Under the pieces are notes generated by a model. The model saw only the letters and a program-made list of their open reading frames with translations, was not told where the DNA came from and made no database searches. Shown in pieces: positions 19,971-32,062 of a stretch of DNA of 64,000 nt; position 1 is the stretch's first letter; each line of letters begins with the position of its first letter. The DNA is taken from the NCBI GenBank assembly GCA_015680685.1, contig MNCI01035320.1, positions 1-64,000 on the forward strand. The letters are read 5' to 3'. The translations under genes were made by a program, and so were the position numbers. Source of the stretch: Gnetum montanum. Taxonomy: Eukaryota > Streptophyta > Gnetopsida > Gnetales > Gnetaceae.

Positions 19971-20169
19971 TAGATAGATTAAGGACAATAAGCGACTGGA
20001 TCTAAAAGGCGATAGACAAAGAAGATCGTGATTAGGCTTTTATCCTATAGGATTTCAAAGGAATCGTTACAGTGACCGATCTACACGATGCTATTTTTCG
20101 TAAACTTCCCTAGAGGTATTATCATTATCCAAAATAAGTTTTAACAATATATACCCTAAGACATATAAT

Positions 20170-20264
20170 CAAAATTAGAACTTTATAAGTCAGTATTTCC
20201 TACCAAAATCAAACACATAACTTGGAGTTTCTAAATGGAATATCTTACCACTAGGCTAACACCT
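20170..20264 (-). mobile_element. Possible tRNA-derived SINE fragment
   Basis: On the minus strand TTAGCCTAGTGGTAAG resembles an RNA polymerase III A box in plant SINEs, followed after about 40 bp by GTTTGATTTTGG, a degenerate B box. No poly-A/T tail or target duplication was identified. Confidence 0.35.
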
Positions 20265-21369
20265 TATTATTTAAGAAAAAGAAATATGATTACATCAAAT
20301 AGAGTGCTAAAATGAATTATTACTAGAAATGTATTTGTTAGTGGATTCATGCTTACAATAGCTCTAAAGAAAGAGCATTAATGGGTAGAGTATTAGTAGA
20401 TTAGGGTATTAATGATGAAATATAATACCTATATCTTAGTTGCCCCTGACCTCTTAGTGTGTTTTTTATATGAATTCTTGATATCTTGTTTGCTAATATA
20501 TTTCCAAGCTTTATTAACCTTTATCTTTTGGTTGCCTATATTATTATAATTCAAGATATATGCCTTACTATCTCCTTTTTAATAGTCTTTTTCTTTAGAT
20601 AAAAGAATAATTACCTAGAGCTACAATGCTCATCCCACTAAGTAGGATGATAAGAGGGTTGGTAGATGAGCAAAAGCCTAACCTCTTTAAGTTGTGTTGG
20701 TATAGGAATGTGACCTTGCTCCAAAGAAACCATCTTAAAAACTCATTTTATATGGTTGTAGGTCTCTAGTATCACCAAGGCATGAATAGCCCCAAATAGC
20801 TTCTACTAGTTTAGGTGAACTAATATGGCTAGGTGTGTTTAATAATAAAATTTTCTAAGGAAACTTTGTCTTATATATAACTATGACTATTTATTCTATC
20901 TCTCTCTTAGCATAATTAAAGAAAGTAAATAGCTCTCCTATAAGTTTGGCTATAAATCTTACATAGCACACATATGACAAATGGACAGTTTTATAGAAAA
21001 TGTTAATATTAAAGTTTGAGCTATTTGTTAGCTAACTTCCTAATGCTAGATAACAATAGACTTTCTAAATAAAGCAAGAGACTAAGGTAGAGGGTTTATT
21101 TAAGAAGCTCATAATCATATAAAGAAGACAATAATTCTTATGTTAGGCTAATTCAAAACTAACATTTATTGAAGCTATCTCATTCAATGAGAATAATAGA
21201 AATAAGTTAAACCTCAACTCAAAGAGAAAATAACTTATTCTAAAACCAAATTTCCATTCATATGTAATTATGCAATATTTAAGTGAGAAAAAATAGCAAA
21301 AACTATTGACTAGAAATGATAGATAAGAGATGAAAGCTAAAAGAGATAGCTAAAATCTATTTAAATTGT
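20265..21369. other. AT-rich intergenic sequence, no gene seen
   Basis: No long frame, LTR end or conserved motif is seen apart from the SINE-like patch. The expected 5' LTR of element 1 is not here. Confidence 0.6.
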
Positions 21370-22242
21370 TGATGAATAGTGAGGTACCCCTATGCCCAAC
21401 CATATGAATCACAAGTGTTCAACTCATGATCTGGTTGAATTCCATGGATGGGACTAGTTGTGGCATCTAGATTTTATGCTTTGATCACAGTTTTCTATCT
21501 TCCCACTTGGACTAGTGGTAGCTTTTCCATGTATGGTTTAGTCCAAAGTGAGGCATATTATGTTGTCTAATTCTATGTTACTTCTAATGATGATAAAGAG
21601 ATAAATTAATTAAGCTAATGAATAATGAAAACTAAGATCTAAACTAGTCTATGTGCAATGAGTACCCATCCCCAATCACCCATACACATCTTGGGCTTCA
21701 TATAACTACTGTTGGGATTGCCAAATGATACATTGCTAGATTACCAAGTACTTACACTTAAGCATTCGTGATTAAGTTGTATTCATTCCACTTAATGACA
21801 AGAATAGTAAATAGCAATAAATGAAAACATTAACTAAATGAAATAGTAAATAATTAAGAAATTAAATAATTAAACAATTAAAGCAATAATAAATCTAAGA
21901 GAATGTGGCAATGATGGAAATAATCTTGCTCTTTATTTCTAGTCATGTAACATGTCCAAGTACGTCACACTCGAACAAAGATGTCATATGATTACAAACA
22001 TCACATTGCAGGCATGCACTAGAAATAATAGAGCTTAATATTAGAAATCTAAGAAAAAATATAAAAAATTAAGAACTAAAAACTATCCCCAAAATATGCA
22101 CCCTAATGTTGTATTCATAGGCTAGCATGGAAGAGACGATATCAAATATCTGACATTGTTTCTTGGGACCCGATATCACATATCCAATATCAGAGCCTTG
22201 ATATCAAATATCCAATATCAAGGCTGAAAAAATGATAACTCA
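21370..22242 (-). repeat. 3' LTR of element 2
   Basis: 873 bp, plus-strand ends TGATGAATAG...ATAACTCA, colinear with 29756-30612. Shared features are GTACCCCTA near the start, a CCATATGAATCAC motif and a GATATC-rich block at 22138-22228. The TATA box is mutated to TATGAATA on the minus strand (22112-22119). Confidence 0.88.
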
Positions 22243-22252
22243 TTATACCCCC
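22243..22252 (-). promoter_or_regulatory. Polypurine tract of element 2
   Basis: GGGGGTATAA on the minus strand directly precedes the 3' LTR start. The matching position in element 3 is at 45366-45376. Confidence 0.55.
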
Positions 22253-22437
22253 ATGATTGAATGAAAACTCATCCTCAAGTTAAAAAAAATGATGAACAAG
22301 TTCTTTATAAAATATTGGAAAGGTATAGAATTATTGACTAACATAAAAAAACAAATAAAAAACAATTGATGCTTACATGTTGCAATGGTGTTTTACCAAA
22401 ATTTGAACACAAAATTATATGACACAACTTGGGGAAG

Positions 22438-25170
22438 CTCATGTGGTTCCCAAAGGTGGTGACTCTTCCATCAAGTGCTTCCCTTGTTTGCTACGTTTGT
22501 GAAACTTGTAGTGATTAAGCAATGCTTGAAACTTCTCCTCTTTCCTCCTTGGGTTGTATACCATCTAGGCTACTATACCAATGTGTGCTAGTATCAGTAT
22601 GTCCCAAGGACATGGTAGTTGCAGAAACATTTTGTTGGCCTTTACGTACCAGGCTGCAAACTACCATCACTCTTCTTCAAATGCCTTAGCCTTTTCTTTG
22701 AATTCATGGTTATCTATGAGCCTTTTGACTAGGTTTGTAGCAACATCCATTTTTCCATGATAGCTTGCTTTAACCACCTTCAATTCTAAGTTTTCCACAT
22801 GAAGCTTTTGCAAAGTATCTTTTCTATCTGCAAACTCTTTTTCATACAATGCATAGCTCATTGCTACCTGCTTCTCTAGCTCACTTCTAGGTTAGCGTAC
22901 TATTAACATGGCAAGGTTGGCATATCTGAAGTTTGCCAATGCTATGTATTCTTTCAAATCCTCAATTTGTAGGTCTTTATTCTTCACTTCTTCTTGATGG
23001 ACTAGAGCATAGTTGTCCAAGATGGATTGCCATTTGGGATTTTTCATTGACATGGCTTTAATGCTAACTTTATCCATATAGATTTCCTTTTCATTTATTT
23101 GCTTATACATGCCTACTTGGTTGCAGATGTGTTTCTTCAACTTTTCATATTCTTGGCCTCATTTTTCCATGTGCTAATTTCAATTGTTGACTTCTATCAA
23201 ATGGCGTGAACCTTTTCAATTGAGAGGGTTCCATTTTCCTTGGCCAATTTATTGATGTCTTGGTTGACCCTCACCAGTTGGTCTCACAACTGGTGGACAC
23301 TTTCCTCTAAATTATTCTTTTACTTTTCAATTATGGTCAACCTTGAATTTTCAATGGTGAGCTACTTATTTTTTCTTGCATGGTAGTTAGTATCTTTTTG
23401 TGGGCATAGGTCTATGCTTTAGTTGTAGAGGTATTCAAAATTCCCTTTCCTTTTTCTTGCTCCATATCTTTGTTCTCCTCAATCAGCTTGGCCATTAGCT
23501 CCATCCTGAATTGTTCCACCTGGTCAAGCACAATAAACTAGGTAGGATTCCATTGTTTAGCTCTCATGGTAGACAACTCTTATTGCAACCTATGCACCTC
23601 CACTTCTGCATGCTTTTCTCTAGTCTTTTCCATGACCAGTTTCTCCTTGGTGGCTATGAGGTCTAACTGTGCTGTAGTGACATCATTAGGGATGTTAAAC
23701 AAAGTAGTCATTACTTACCCTATCTACAATAGTTGATCTAACACATCCTCATGTGCCATAAGAGTCATTGAAGTTCTAGCTAGCTTTTGTTCATCTTTGG
23801 TCCTCATCAAATCAATTGCAGCCATAATAGGCACATTGAATGATTCTTTAATGTGATCAATTATTACCTCCACTATGCCTATTGCATTCTGATGTTGCAT
23901 TACCACCACTATGGCACCTTCTCCCATCTCAAGCATTACTTGGAAGAATGTGACATTACTAGAGATTTTCCTAGACCATTGGGATTCTCCTCTTGATTGT
24001 AGTAAGATCTACCCTCTTGTTAGATGAACTGAAATGGTGGGCTACACCTCATCTAGGACTCTAAAAAGGATGGACTCATCTTTGCTTTTCCAACTAATGG
24101 ATTTAAAAATTTTCTATAGATTTCTCATTGAGGATCTGTAATCTTACAATGATGGTAGTGGTGGAGCTTGTGTTTTAGGATTCTATTTAGGCTCTTGTTT
24201 CGCTTCTATTTCTAAATCTACTTCCTTCTCTAGTTCTTATTCTTCACCAAGGTCTTTCCTTAGTGCTGCAAGTTTCAAAAACTCTACAAAGGAAGTGCTC
24301 TAAGCCTTATTGGGGATATTATTTGTGTACCCTAGGATTCTGATGTGTATGCATTATTTTCTTATTAGGAAAGGGAATGGGAGTGTTGGCTTCCCTACCT
24401 TTTCCTCATCGAATCACCTCTAAATTTCTATGAAATAGAATTGAGGAAGGTTGGCCATGTATTTTTCCATTAAGATAGCACTTCCTCTAACCGCATATGT
24501 TGAGATCCTGTTAAGTTCTTTGTTTGGGAAGAGATGATATGTGTTGATCTAAAAGCATGTCCTTTCCTCCAAAGTTAATTCATTATACATTTTTACTCCT
24601 TGTTGTATGCCCATACTAGCCATATTTTCCTAGTTTCAGAATTAGACCTAGTGAATAGAGGGGATACATTAGCCCCTTTGTTTGGAAACTTAAGAGTGGC
24701 TGTAATTACCATGACAAAGAATGAGACATTGACTGCACAAATGTTGATAGTGGTGCCCTTGTCTTTGTTATGCTGAATTAGTGGATCTCACCAAGGTCCC
24801 ACTCACCACTATCTAAAAGAATAGGATACAAAGGTGATTCCTAAAGTTGTGTCCAAACTACTTCTAGAGAAAACTCCATAAATGGATCAAATTTTATCTC
24901 CATGATGATTGTGGTCAACATAGACTTTTCCTAGATGGTTGTAGGACAATCACATGGCAAAGTGAGACATTATCCCTGCACAGGAGCTAGTGGTTCTATA
25001 GCCTCTTCTTGGACCAATTTTCTAGTAACAGGAGCCTCTTGATAGATGTTGAAAGATTGGGCTTCCTACTCTTCATGCTCTACTAGCTCATCTTTCTATA
25101 TCCTACCACCTCTTAGCCATTTGGGTGCCCTTTGCAAAGGTTCTCCTTGTGCTCCTCTTTGTGGGGCCAT
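22438..25170 (-). pseudogene. Coiled-coil 3' ORF (ORF3) of element 2
   Basis: Starting MAPQRGAQGEPLQRAPKWLR at 25170, decayed minus-strand coding sequence runs to about 22438. The C-terminal third is clearest (23140-22667): Leu-Ala-Asn-Phe-Arg-Tyr-Ala-Asn-Leu-Ala-Met-Leu, Ser-Glu-Leu-Glu-Lys-Gln-Val-Ala, then a Lys/Glu/Leu-rich coiled coil and a Pro-Cys-Pro...Met-Val-x-Asn-Pro-Arg motif. An upstream part contains Ser-Gly-Glu-Trp-x-x-Gly-Glu-Ile. Both blocks recur in element 3, so this is a shared element protein. No membrane segment supports an envelope role. Its function is unknown; the position between pol and 3' LTR resembles extra ORFs of Athila-type elements. Confidence 0.65.
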
Positions 25171-27260
25171 CTACAATCAATCAAAGATTGGGTGTTATGA
25201 AGGTTGTATTCTTTATAATTAATCAATTTATACCTTACTCATTACCTTAGTTCATTATGTTCTTAGTTCATATGATTGCAAAGTTAGAAAAAATTTTAGA
25301 AAAATTTCCACAAAGCATCTCTCTTCTTATATGATCTTTTACAATTGGTTCCTTTTTCTTTATGTGTGGCTTATTATAATGGTTATGGTCCCTTGGGTGG
25401 AAAAGTTAAGATTTCTGGCATTAATGTGATTGATTTTTCATTTTAACACTTATGGTTTTTAACACTCTTACCGTTATAATATCTTCTGAGCAATAGAAAA
25501 TTATTGAAAGCTAAAACAAGTTTCACACACAAGCACCTCCCACAACTAACTGGAACACTTTGGGTTTAGATAGGTCCAAACAGCATGGAAATCAAAGTGG
25601 GAAAGAGCCAAATGTTGCAAATGCAAAGGGGTTGCATGGAACTTTGAGTCATGAGAGAAAATTTGAAAAACTCCCCTAGTTGCACAAGATGAGAATGAAG
25701 TTTGAGCATTGCAAGGGTCATATATATAGGTTTTATGTGACCCAATATTGGGTATCCAATGTCAAATCTAACTTGATATCGGGTATCAAGTCGATATTAG
25801 GGTCCATGAATGTCCATTGAATGAGGATACTAAGCATGAGAAATGAATCTCTGGGATTGGTTGGAAGGTTTAAGGTTAGGTCCATAGGTCTGTGATAAGC
25901 GGAAAATTAGTTTTAGGCATCAGAGTTATTAAAAGGTGGAGTCATCGATGTTAAAAACTTTGGAAGATGCAAGAAAAAGGGCATTAAATTGAGGTTGTGG
26001 AACAAATCAATTACATGAGAAGGGAAACAACAAAATTTAACAATTAAGTATGTGGAAGGTTAAGAATGATGTAGTTATGTCAAACAAGTACAAGTCACAA
26101 AAGTTACATATGTGGGTTCTCCCCAACACAGGCTCTAGCCTATGATGCCCTTGTATAACCACACCTAAACATTTCCGTAGGCACTAAAGGGGTTGAATGT
26201 AATGCATACTTTTGCAACAAAACAAACATGTTAAAATCACCAATTTGAGATAATAACTTTATGTTACAAAAAAACCACAAGTTAGGATCATGCGGACAAC
26301 AAGATGAGATGGACTATAGAAAGGATTGTAAAAAGTGGGACATCAGATGTCTTACCAAATTCATAATGACCCTTATGTGTTATTAATGGTGAAGTAATCA
26401 TTAGCCCTTCTTTCCAAGATTCGAACCAAGTCCAAACCACATTTTAGTAACATCGTGTCATGTCACCTCTATGGCTAAAAATCAAAAGACTATCATAGTT
26501 GCAAGGAGTAACATCACTTGGTGTTTTGTCCAAGGGAGAAGCTTAGTTATGGCACACATGTTTTTTTATGGAGAAGCTACCAACCATCAGGCATGGGTAC
26601 ATGTATTCCAATGGGATCCTTAAAAATTTATTTATTACCTTTGTATGTAACTCTTACTCCCATTTTTCATTAGATCTACAAGGATATAATTACAACTAAA
26701 GCAACATGATAGAACATACAAAAATGACTAGAGAAAATCCACAAATCCCCTTGATGTCACACCCTTTACATTTCCCCTTGATTTTGCACTCTTTTACCTA
26801 GTTACAATGATTATGAATTTATTATTAGGTTGGATGATGAAAATGAATATCATTATACCAAGGTAAAAACCTCTTATTAATGGAATGAATGGATGGATGA
26901 TGTGGTCTCACTATCCAAATAATTAGTTCCTTATGACTCAAAAACATAGAGAAAACCTCATCTCAATGGGCTACAAGATCATTTTATTTACAAACGAGAT
27001 TACATAACAAAGAAAATGAAAACAAAAAAATAGAAAAAGTTGGAAGAAATACAAAAAATTAGATCAAAAAATAATAAAATGACAAAAAATTGTAAAATAA
27101 AAAGATGAAGAATACTTATAAATCCTAAAGATTAGAATGGGAGGTGTCCTAATGACTAAACATTTGGTTATGCCAAGGATTAATAAGTAGATGGATAGGG
27201 TCCATGCATTTATAAAACATTGGTAACCAATCATTCCCAAGCCACCAGGTGCCTTTTGGT
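25171..27260 (-). other. Non-coding interior of element 2, where pol is absent
   Basis: It matches the spacer between integrase and the 3' ORF in element 3: the CTCCCC...AGGCTC stretch near 26117 versus 49305, and the GTCACACCCTTTACA stretch near 26755 versus 50080. A GATATC-rich patch occurs at about 25740-25800. No pol motif is seen; gag remnants begin right after it. Confidence 0.6.
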
Positions 27261-27299
27261 GTTGCAACGGCTAGGTAGGGAAATTATTGCTCACGCACA

Positions 27300-28100
27300 T
27301 GATTGGTAAATGTATGGTGGGTCAAGGTATGAGGTGTGTTAATGTTACGGATGTCTGGCCCACAAGTGCACCCTTGATCATGATATAGTATGCATGGATT
27401 GGTTGGTCTCCCCACACTTGTAGATTCATTACTTGGGTTTGGAACTAGAGTAATAATGGATGGTGGACATTGTGTAAGCATAAAGGATGGTGATTATGAA
27501 AAGAGAGGTGTTGTACTAGATTGGCATTATGTTGGTATGGATGATGTGGTAGATCCATGGATGGTTTGCTTTAGCTTATGACCTTTCCTAAAAAAGGGAC
27601 ATTTTTGACATTGCAGTTGAGACCTACTAGTGTCAGCATGTCTATACACATTTATAGCATAACTGACATTCATTTGTTGATATTGTGGTGTAAAACCTTC
27701 TTTTGTCCTTGGTGGTGGCATGTGATGAGGTGGAGTATCAGAATATTAAGGGTAGGATAGATGGTAAGAGGCATGAGGTGGTGATCCTTCAAGAGATGTC
27801 ATGGGTTGATGGTACTTGGGAGAGTGGTCGTGGGGATTTGAAGTAGAGGATGTGAAACTAGTTGGAGAAATAGGTCGTTGAACATAATGCCCATGCAATT
27901 TTGGTTGATAGGAAGGATAGGGTAGATTTTGTGGTGGCCTCCTCCATGACTATGGTTGTTTCCACTATGGTTGATGATAATTTTGAGGCTGGTAATAGGT
28001 CCCCCTAGGATGGCATGGTTGGTTGTTGGGCTACCTACGATTATCATGTGGGGAAGGAAATCTTCTAGGCATGTGCTTTTGTACAAACTATGGATTTAAT
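27300..28100 (-). pseudogene. Gag C-terminal part of element 2 with degenerate zinc knuckle
   Basis: His/Pro/Asn-rich minus-strand frames (28086-27527) end in a Cys-x-x-Cys...Gly-His motif near 27620, resembling the nucleocapsid knuckle but with the final Cys replaced. Frameshifts separate it from the capsid frame. Confidence 0.5.
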
Positions 28101-28595
28101 GCACCTATCCAATACTCATGTATATGTAACAAGACTAGGAAATGGCCCTTCAGATGATCATATATGTAGATGTTACATCCATTATCTTCATCTATGATTG
28201 AGTCTTGCCTCACTTTCTTCAGCCATTTTTCCTATTTTCCAAAAAGTGTTCCTAGCTATTTTGTGGTTCTATATCCTTTGTTTATCATGATCGCCTAGCT
28301 TGTTTTGCATGATCCTCTCCTCGACCATCTCAATCAGAGTTGTAACATTTTCATATATCCATTTTGACATCCTATTAAACTTTGCTTCAAGTTCATTAAT
28401 AGACTTTTGTATTGACAAGGTTTGTTGCAGGATTAACTTATTGTGGGTAGTTTTTTTCTCCTTACAATAGATATGGACCTCCTTATTCTGAAGAGTTAAT
28501 TCCTAGTGATATTTCTTGACATTATCCCATTTACATATCTCTACTTCTTCTTTTTCCACATGCTTGATTAGTTCTTAAATTTTATGGGTTCATAG

Positions 28596-29225
28596 TTAAT
28601 ATAATTGTCCTAGAGCATACATCCCAAGGGTCTTCCTTGTTTCATTATGAAGCCCATCTACTATGTGGAATTGCCTTTCCTTAGAAAAACCATGGCATGT
28701 GAATTTATTTAATAGGGAATAATATCTATCTAAGGCCATGTCCAAGGATTCATGTTGTTCTTGCTTCCATCCTTGGATTTGTCTCCTTAGGTTGGACACC
28801 CTTGCATAGGCTTGGTATTTCTTGTTGAAGAGTTCCAACATTGTGGACCATCTTTGGATGGAATTTGGTTTTAAAAATATATACCATACTTTGGCTCTAT
28901 CAATTAGTATCCTAGGAAAGAGCTTAAGCTTTTTCCATCCACTTTGAATGTTGTATGAGACACATGTATCATGAAAAGCTTGTAACTGATGTTGTAGGCC
29001 TAAATCGTAGCCTCTTGCAAATTTAGGAATATTATTCATATCAAGCCTAGGTAGACAACTCTTTTTGCAATGCCCTTGAGATATCTTAACTACCTTTGTA
29101 ATTTGCATTAGGCTCTTAGTGGCCAACAAGGGTTCATTTTCATCAAATAGTTTGTGAGGAAAATTTCTATTTGGTTGATAATGATGATTTTTCCCATGTT
29201 CATGTTGATAACCTTGAGTGTTCAC
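28596..29225 (-). pseudogene. Gag capsid region of element 2
   Basis: This 209-aa frame matches Retrotrans_gag: Leu-Lys-Leu-Phe-Pro...Ala-Lys-Val-Trp-Tyr, a Trp-x-x-Met-Leu-Glu-Leu-Phe-x-x-Lys-Tyr motif, Leu-Arg-Arg-Gln-Ile, and Glu-Ser-Leu-Asp-Met-Ala. Gag packages element RNA into virus-like particles. The frame ends at 28596 in non-homologous sequence, and further coding traces continue to lower coordinates. Confidence 0.8.
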
Positions 29226-29733
29226 GCGGGTTTAATTTTTATTTCTATTCTAATCCATTAGTGGGATTTGATCTCCATACCTAAGTTCATCTTCATTAGA
29301 ACTAGACATTAGAAGGAAATAGGAAGATGAGGAACTAGAAGGATTACCATGGCTTCTATGGTATTCCCCAGAGTCCCTTGATTTATCATTTCTCAGTTTC
29401 GAGGAGGTCTTAGGTCTTGAGGCCTCCCCTAGTCCAAGAATTACTTCATCTCTATTAGGGTTCTCTACCTAAGATAAATGCAATCTTTTCATGTCATCAA
29501 GATGGTCATGAACATAAGAAACCCCTAGATAAGGTTGGTCACTCCAGTTTTCCTCACCATGTATCTCATTAGTTCTTCAATGAATTTTTTTCTTGTATAG
29601 TGCATTATTGTTTCCTTATGAGAGAGACATTGTTGTTGGTTTATGATGTGTGCGATTTAATATTTTTGGAAAGATATATTATTAATACCTTTACAACGAT
29701 GGTGTATAATACAACTAATCTAGATAACTAGCA

Positions 29734-29755
29734 CCATCCTTGGCAACAATGCCCA
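29734..29755 (-). promoter_or_regulatory. Primer binding site, tRNA-Asp type, degenerate
   Basis: Immediately inside the 5' LTR the minus strand reads TGGGCATTGTTGCCAAGGAT, close to the TGGCGCCGTTGCCGGGGA site common in plant Gypsy elements; several differences are C-to-T or G-to-A. Confidence 0.65.
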
Positions 29756-30612
29756 TGATGAGCGATGAGGTACCCCTACACCCAACCATATGAATCACAA
29801 GCATTTACACATGATCTAGTTGAGTTCCATGGATGTGACTAGTTTTGGCATCTAAATCATTATGCTTTGATCATAGTTTGTTGTCTTCCTACTTGGACTA
29901 GTGGTAGCTTTGTCACATATGGTTTAGTCCAAATTGAGGCATATGATGTTGTCTAATTCTACATTTCTCTTGATGATGATATAGAGATAAATTAATTAAG
30001 CTAATGAACAATGAAAAATAATATCTAAACTAGCCTATGTGTGATGAGCATCCATTCCCAATCATCCATACATGCCTTAGACTTTATATAACTACCACTA
30101 GGATTGCCAAGCATACATCACTAGGTGTGCCAAATGATACACTATTGGATTACCAAGTATTCATACTTAAGTGCTTATGATTTAGTTGTACTCACTTTTC
30201 TTAATTAAAAAATAGTAAATAGCAATAAATGTAAACATTAAGTAAAGAAAATAGTAAATAATTAAAGCAATAATAAATCTAAGTGGATGTGGCAATGGTG
30301 GAAGTAATCTCGATCTTTATTTCCAGTCATGTAACGTGTCCAAGTACATCACACTTGAACAAAGGTGTCATATGACTACAAACATCACATTGCAGGCATG
30401 CACTAGGAATAATAGAGCTTGAATTCATAAATGTAAGAAAAACTATCAAAAACTAAGAACTAAAAACTATTCCTAGATCATGCATCCCAATGTTGTATTT
30501 ATAGACTAGCATGGAATAGATGATATCAAATATCCGACATCAATTCTTGGGACCCGATATCTTGTATCGAATATCAGATATCTGATATCAAGGTTAATAC
30601 AATGATGACTCA
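29756..30612 (-). repeat. 5' LTR of element 2
   Basis: 857 bp, plus-strand ends TGATGAGCGATG...TGATGACTCA. It adjoins the primer binding site on its left. TATAAATA (minus) lies at 30496-30503, preceded in U3 by a cluster of GATATC-type sites at 30523-30592. Confidence 0.88.
30496..30592 (-). promoter_or_regulatory. LTR promoter of element 2: GATATC cluster plus TATA box
   Basis: TATAAATA (30503-30496, minus) sits just downstream of repeated GATATC, AGATATC and AAATATC motifs. The same arrangement occurs in the solo LTR at 2641-2716. Confidence 0.6.
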
Positions 30613-31858
30613 TAAATTTCCATTATATAAATATTCTTTACAAGCTTTCTTTTAAATTCATCTATCCTTTTATCTTCGCACCCCCCGCTTTTTTTTTTCT
30701 TCTCCTTGTAGTTACAATAGTTACGAAAGTTAAGGCTTCATATGCCTTACGTTTTCCTTGTATAACTACAAACCATCTGATAGTTGTTCAGTTTCTAAAT
30801 AAATTTTTCTCATTTTCTGAATTTGGAATCCCTCTACTAATAACTACTATGATAATTTTCCATGATTGAGGAGAAAATTAATGGCTTGATTCATTGTGTT
30901 TGGTTTAGCATTATTAAGTCCCTTGAAAATGTCTATAGCTTCTAACATTTCTAGACTTCATTCCATTATTGAAATAGTTATTTCAATTAGCATAGCTCCA
31001 GCACTAGAACAAGCCTATTCTAATGCAAGCTTCTTCTTAGTAGTTTCATTCATAATTCCTATAACTATCATCATCATCATGTCTAAGAACCATTTTTATG
31101 TGGTGGCAATACTTCTCATTTTTCTCTAGCTAGATCATATAGCTCTTGGGCTCTTCTCTTCATTTGCATAAACATAACATTCTTTCTCTTGATTTCTACA
31201 ATTTCTTCAATGGTTTCTTGTACCCATTCCTTGTTATATTTCATTTCAATAATTATATCCTTAAAGTTTGGCAGGGAAAGGTAAGAATAATCTTGAGCTT
31301 TTACTTTCTTAACTTGTTCTAATTTTGAGCTTATAATGGCTAGAATTTCTTGTAATTGTGTAGTCATATGCTCTTTATTTTCAAGCGGTGATTCCTTAAT
31401 GGTAATCATTTCTTTAGGCTATTCATTCTCTTCTCTTAATTCATTCATTTTTTCTTGTAGCTTGGATGTCTCCTATTCAGTTTTCAAAGGAAATTATTTA
31501 ATTTTGGATATCTAACCATCAACTATTTGTCCCATATCTTTAATCAGAGTAGCTATAGTTTCTTACATGTATTAATGTGACATCACAAGATTTTTCTTTC
31601 CTATTTGTGGATCATCTTCCCTATATTAGAAAATAACATTGGCTTCTATTTCAAGCTTAGTAAGGAGCTTCTAGCTTAATATAATTTGTTCTTCTTTGTT
31701 TTTAAATTTAAAAGATTTGGATGTCTCTTTCATTAAGTAGCCATACAAGAAATTTAGGATGATGAGGGATGGGGATGAGCTTTCATTTTCCTTTTATTGT
31801 TGCTATTTTTGTTGTAGCGTTTTTAATTTCTACTACTCCAAAAGTTAATGCTATTATT
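30613..31858 (-). pseudogene. Coiled-coil ORF remnant, possibly a further ORF3-type element
   Basis: The frame 31409-31116 (97 aa, minus) is Lys/Glu/Gln-rich with a predicted coiled coil, in the style of the 3' ORF of element 2. I cannot align the signature motif with confidence. Decayed frames extend to about 31858, where the duplicated segment begins. It may be the 3' part of another element truncated by element 2. Confidence 0.35.
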
Positions 31859-32062
31859 TTTCCTTATTAATTCATATTATTTATTACTTTATTTTTTTGG
31901 CTACTTACCCTTACATATTCTATCACATTTACTGGGAACCTTTCATTGGGCATAGCTTCTTCTAGTTCTACTAATTTTCAAGAAAAAAAAATTTCTTCTA
32001 ATAGGGCTGAAAATGCATCAAGGAAATTCATTGCTCAAGGATGATCTTTGCTATCCATCCAT

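Larger units (their letters stand above)
4420..20100 (-). mobile_element. Element 1: Tat-type Ty3/Gypsy retrotransposon carrying an antisense gene
   Basis: In element orientation (minus strand) the order is gag (19966-18048), zinc-knuckle segment (17991-17176), protease (17138 to about 16400), a plus-strand antisense gene (about 11450-15630), RT (from about 11361), RNase H plus archaeal-type RNase H (9911-9012), integrase (about 8720-7710), tandem-repeat 3' UTR, polypurine tract (5980-5967) and 3' LTR (5966-4420). A second, archaeal-type RNase H between RNase H and integrase, and tandem repeats in the 3' UTR, are known hallmarks of the Tat/Ogre/Retand group. No 5' LTR is found to the right; the element fades near 20100, so it is truncated. 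The many stops and lost catalytic residues mean it is dead. Confidence 0.85.
21370..30612 (-). mobile_element. Element 2: pol-less LTR retrotransposon with gag and coiled-coil 3' ORF
   Basis: Paired LTRs (21370-22242 and 29756-30612) flank 7.5 kb. In minus orientation: 5' LTR, tRNA-Asp-like primer site (29755-29734), gag (about 29225-27300), 2 kb non-coding, coiled-coil ORF (25170 to about 22438), polypurine tract (22252-22243), 3' LTR. No protease, RT, RNase H or integrase is recognisable. Its non-coding part matches that of element 3, where pol is present, so this looks like a deletion derivative that depended on a partner. Primer site and gag resemble the Athila branch of Gypsy (tentative). 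Target duplication is uncertain. Confidence 0.8.

Noticed and set aside
21362-21366. TAAAT as target duplication of element 2 (also at 30613-30617)
   Set aside because: On the left it lies three bases before the LTR start while on the right it abuts the LTR end. Accepting it would require three extra terminal bases not seen in the other LTR, so chance is likely.
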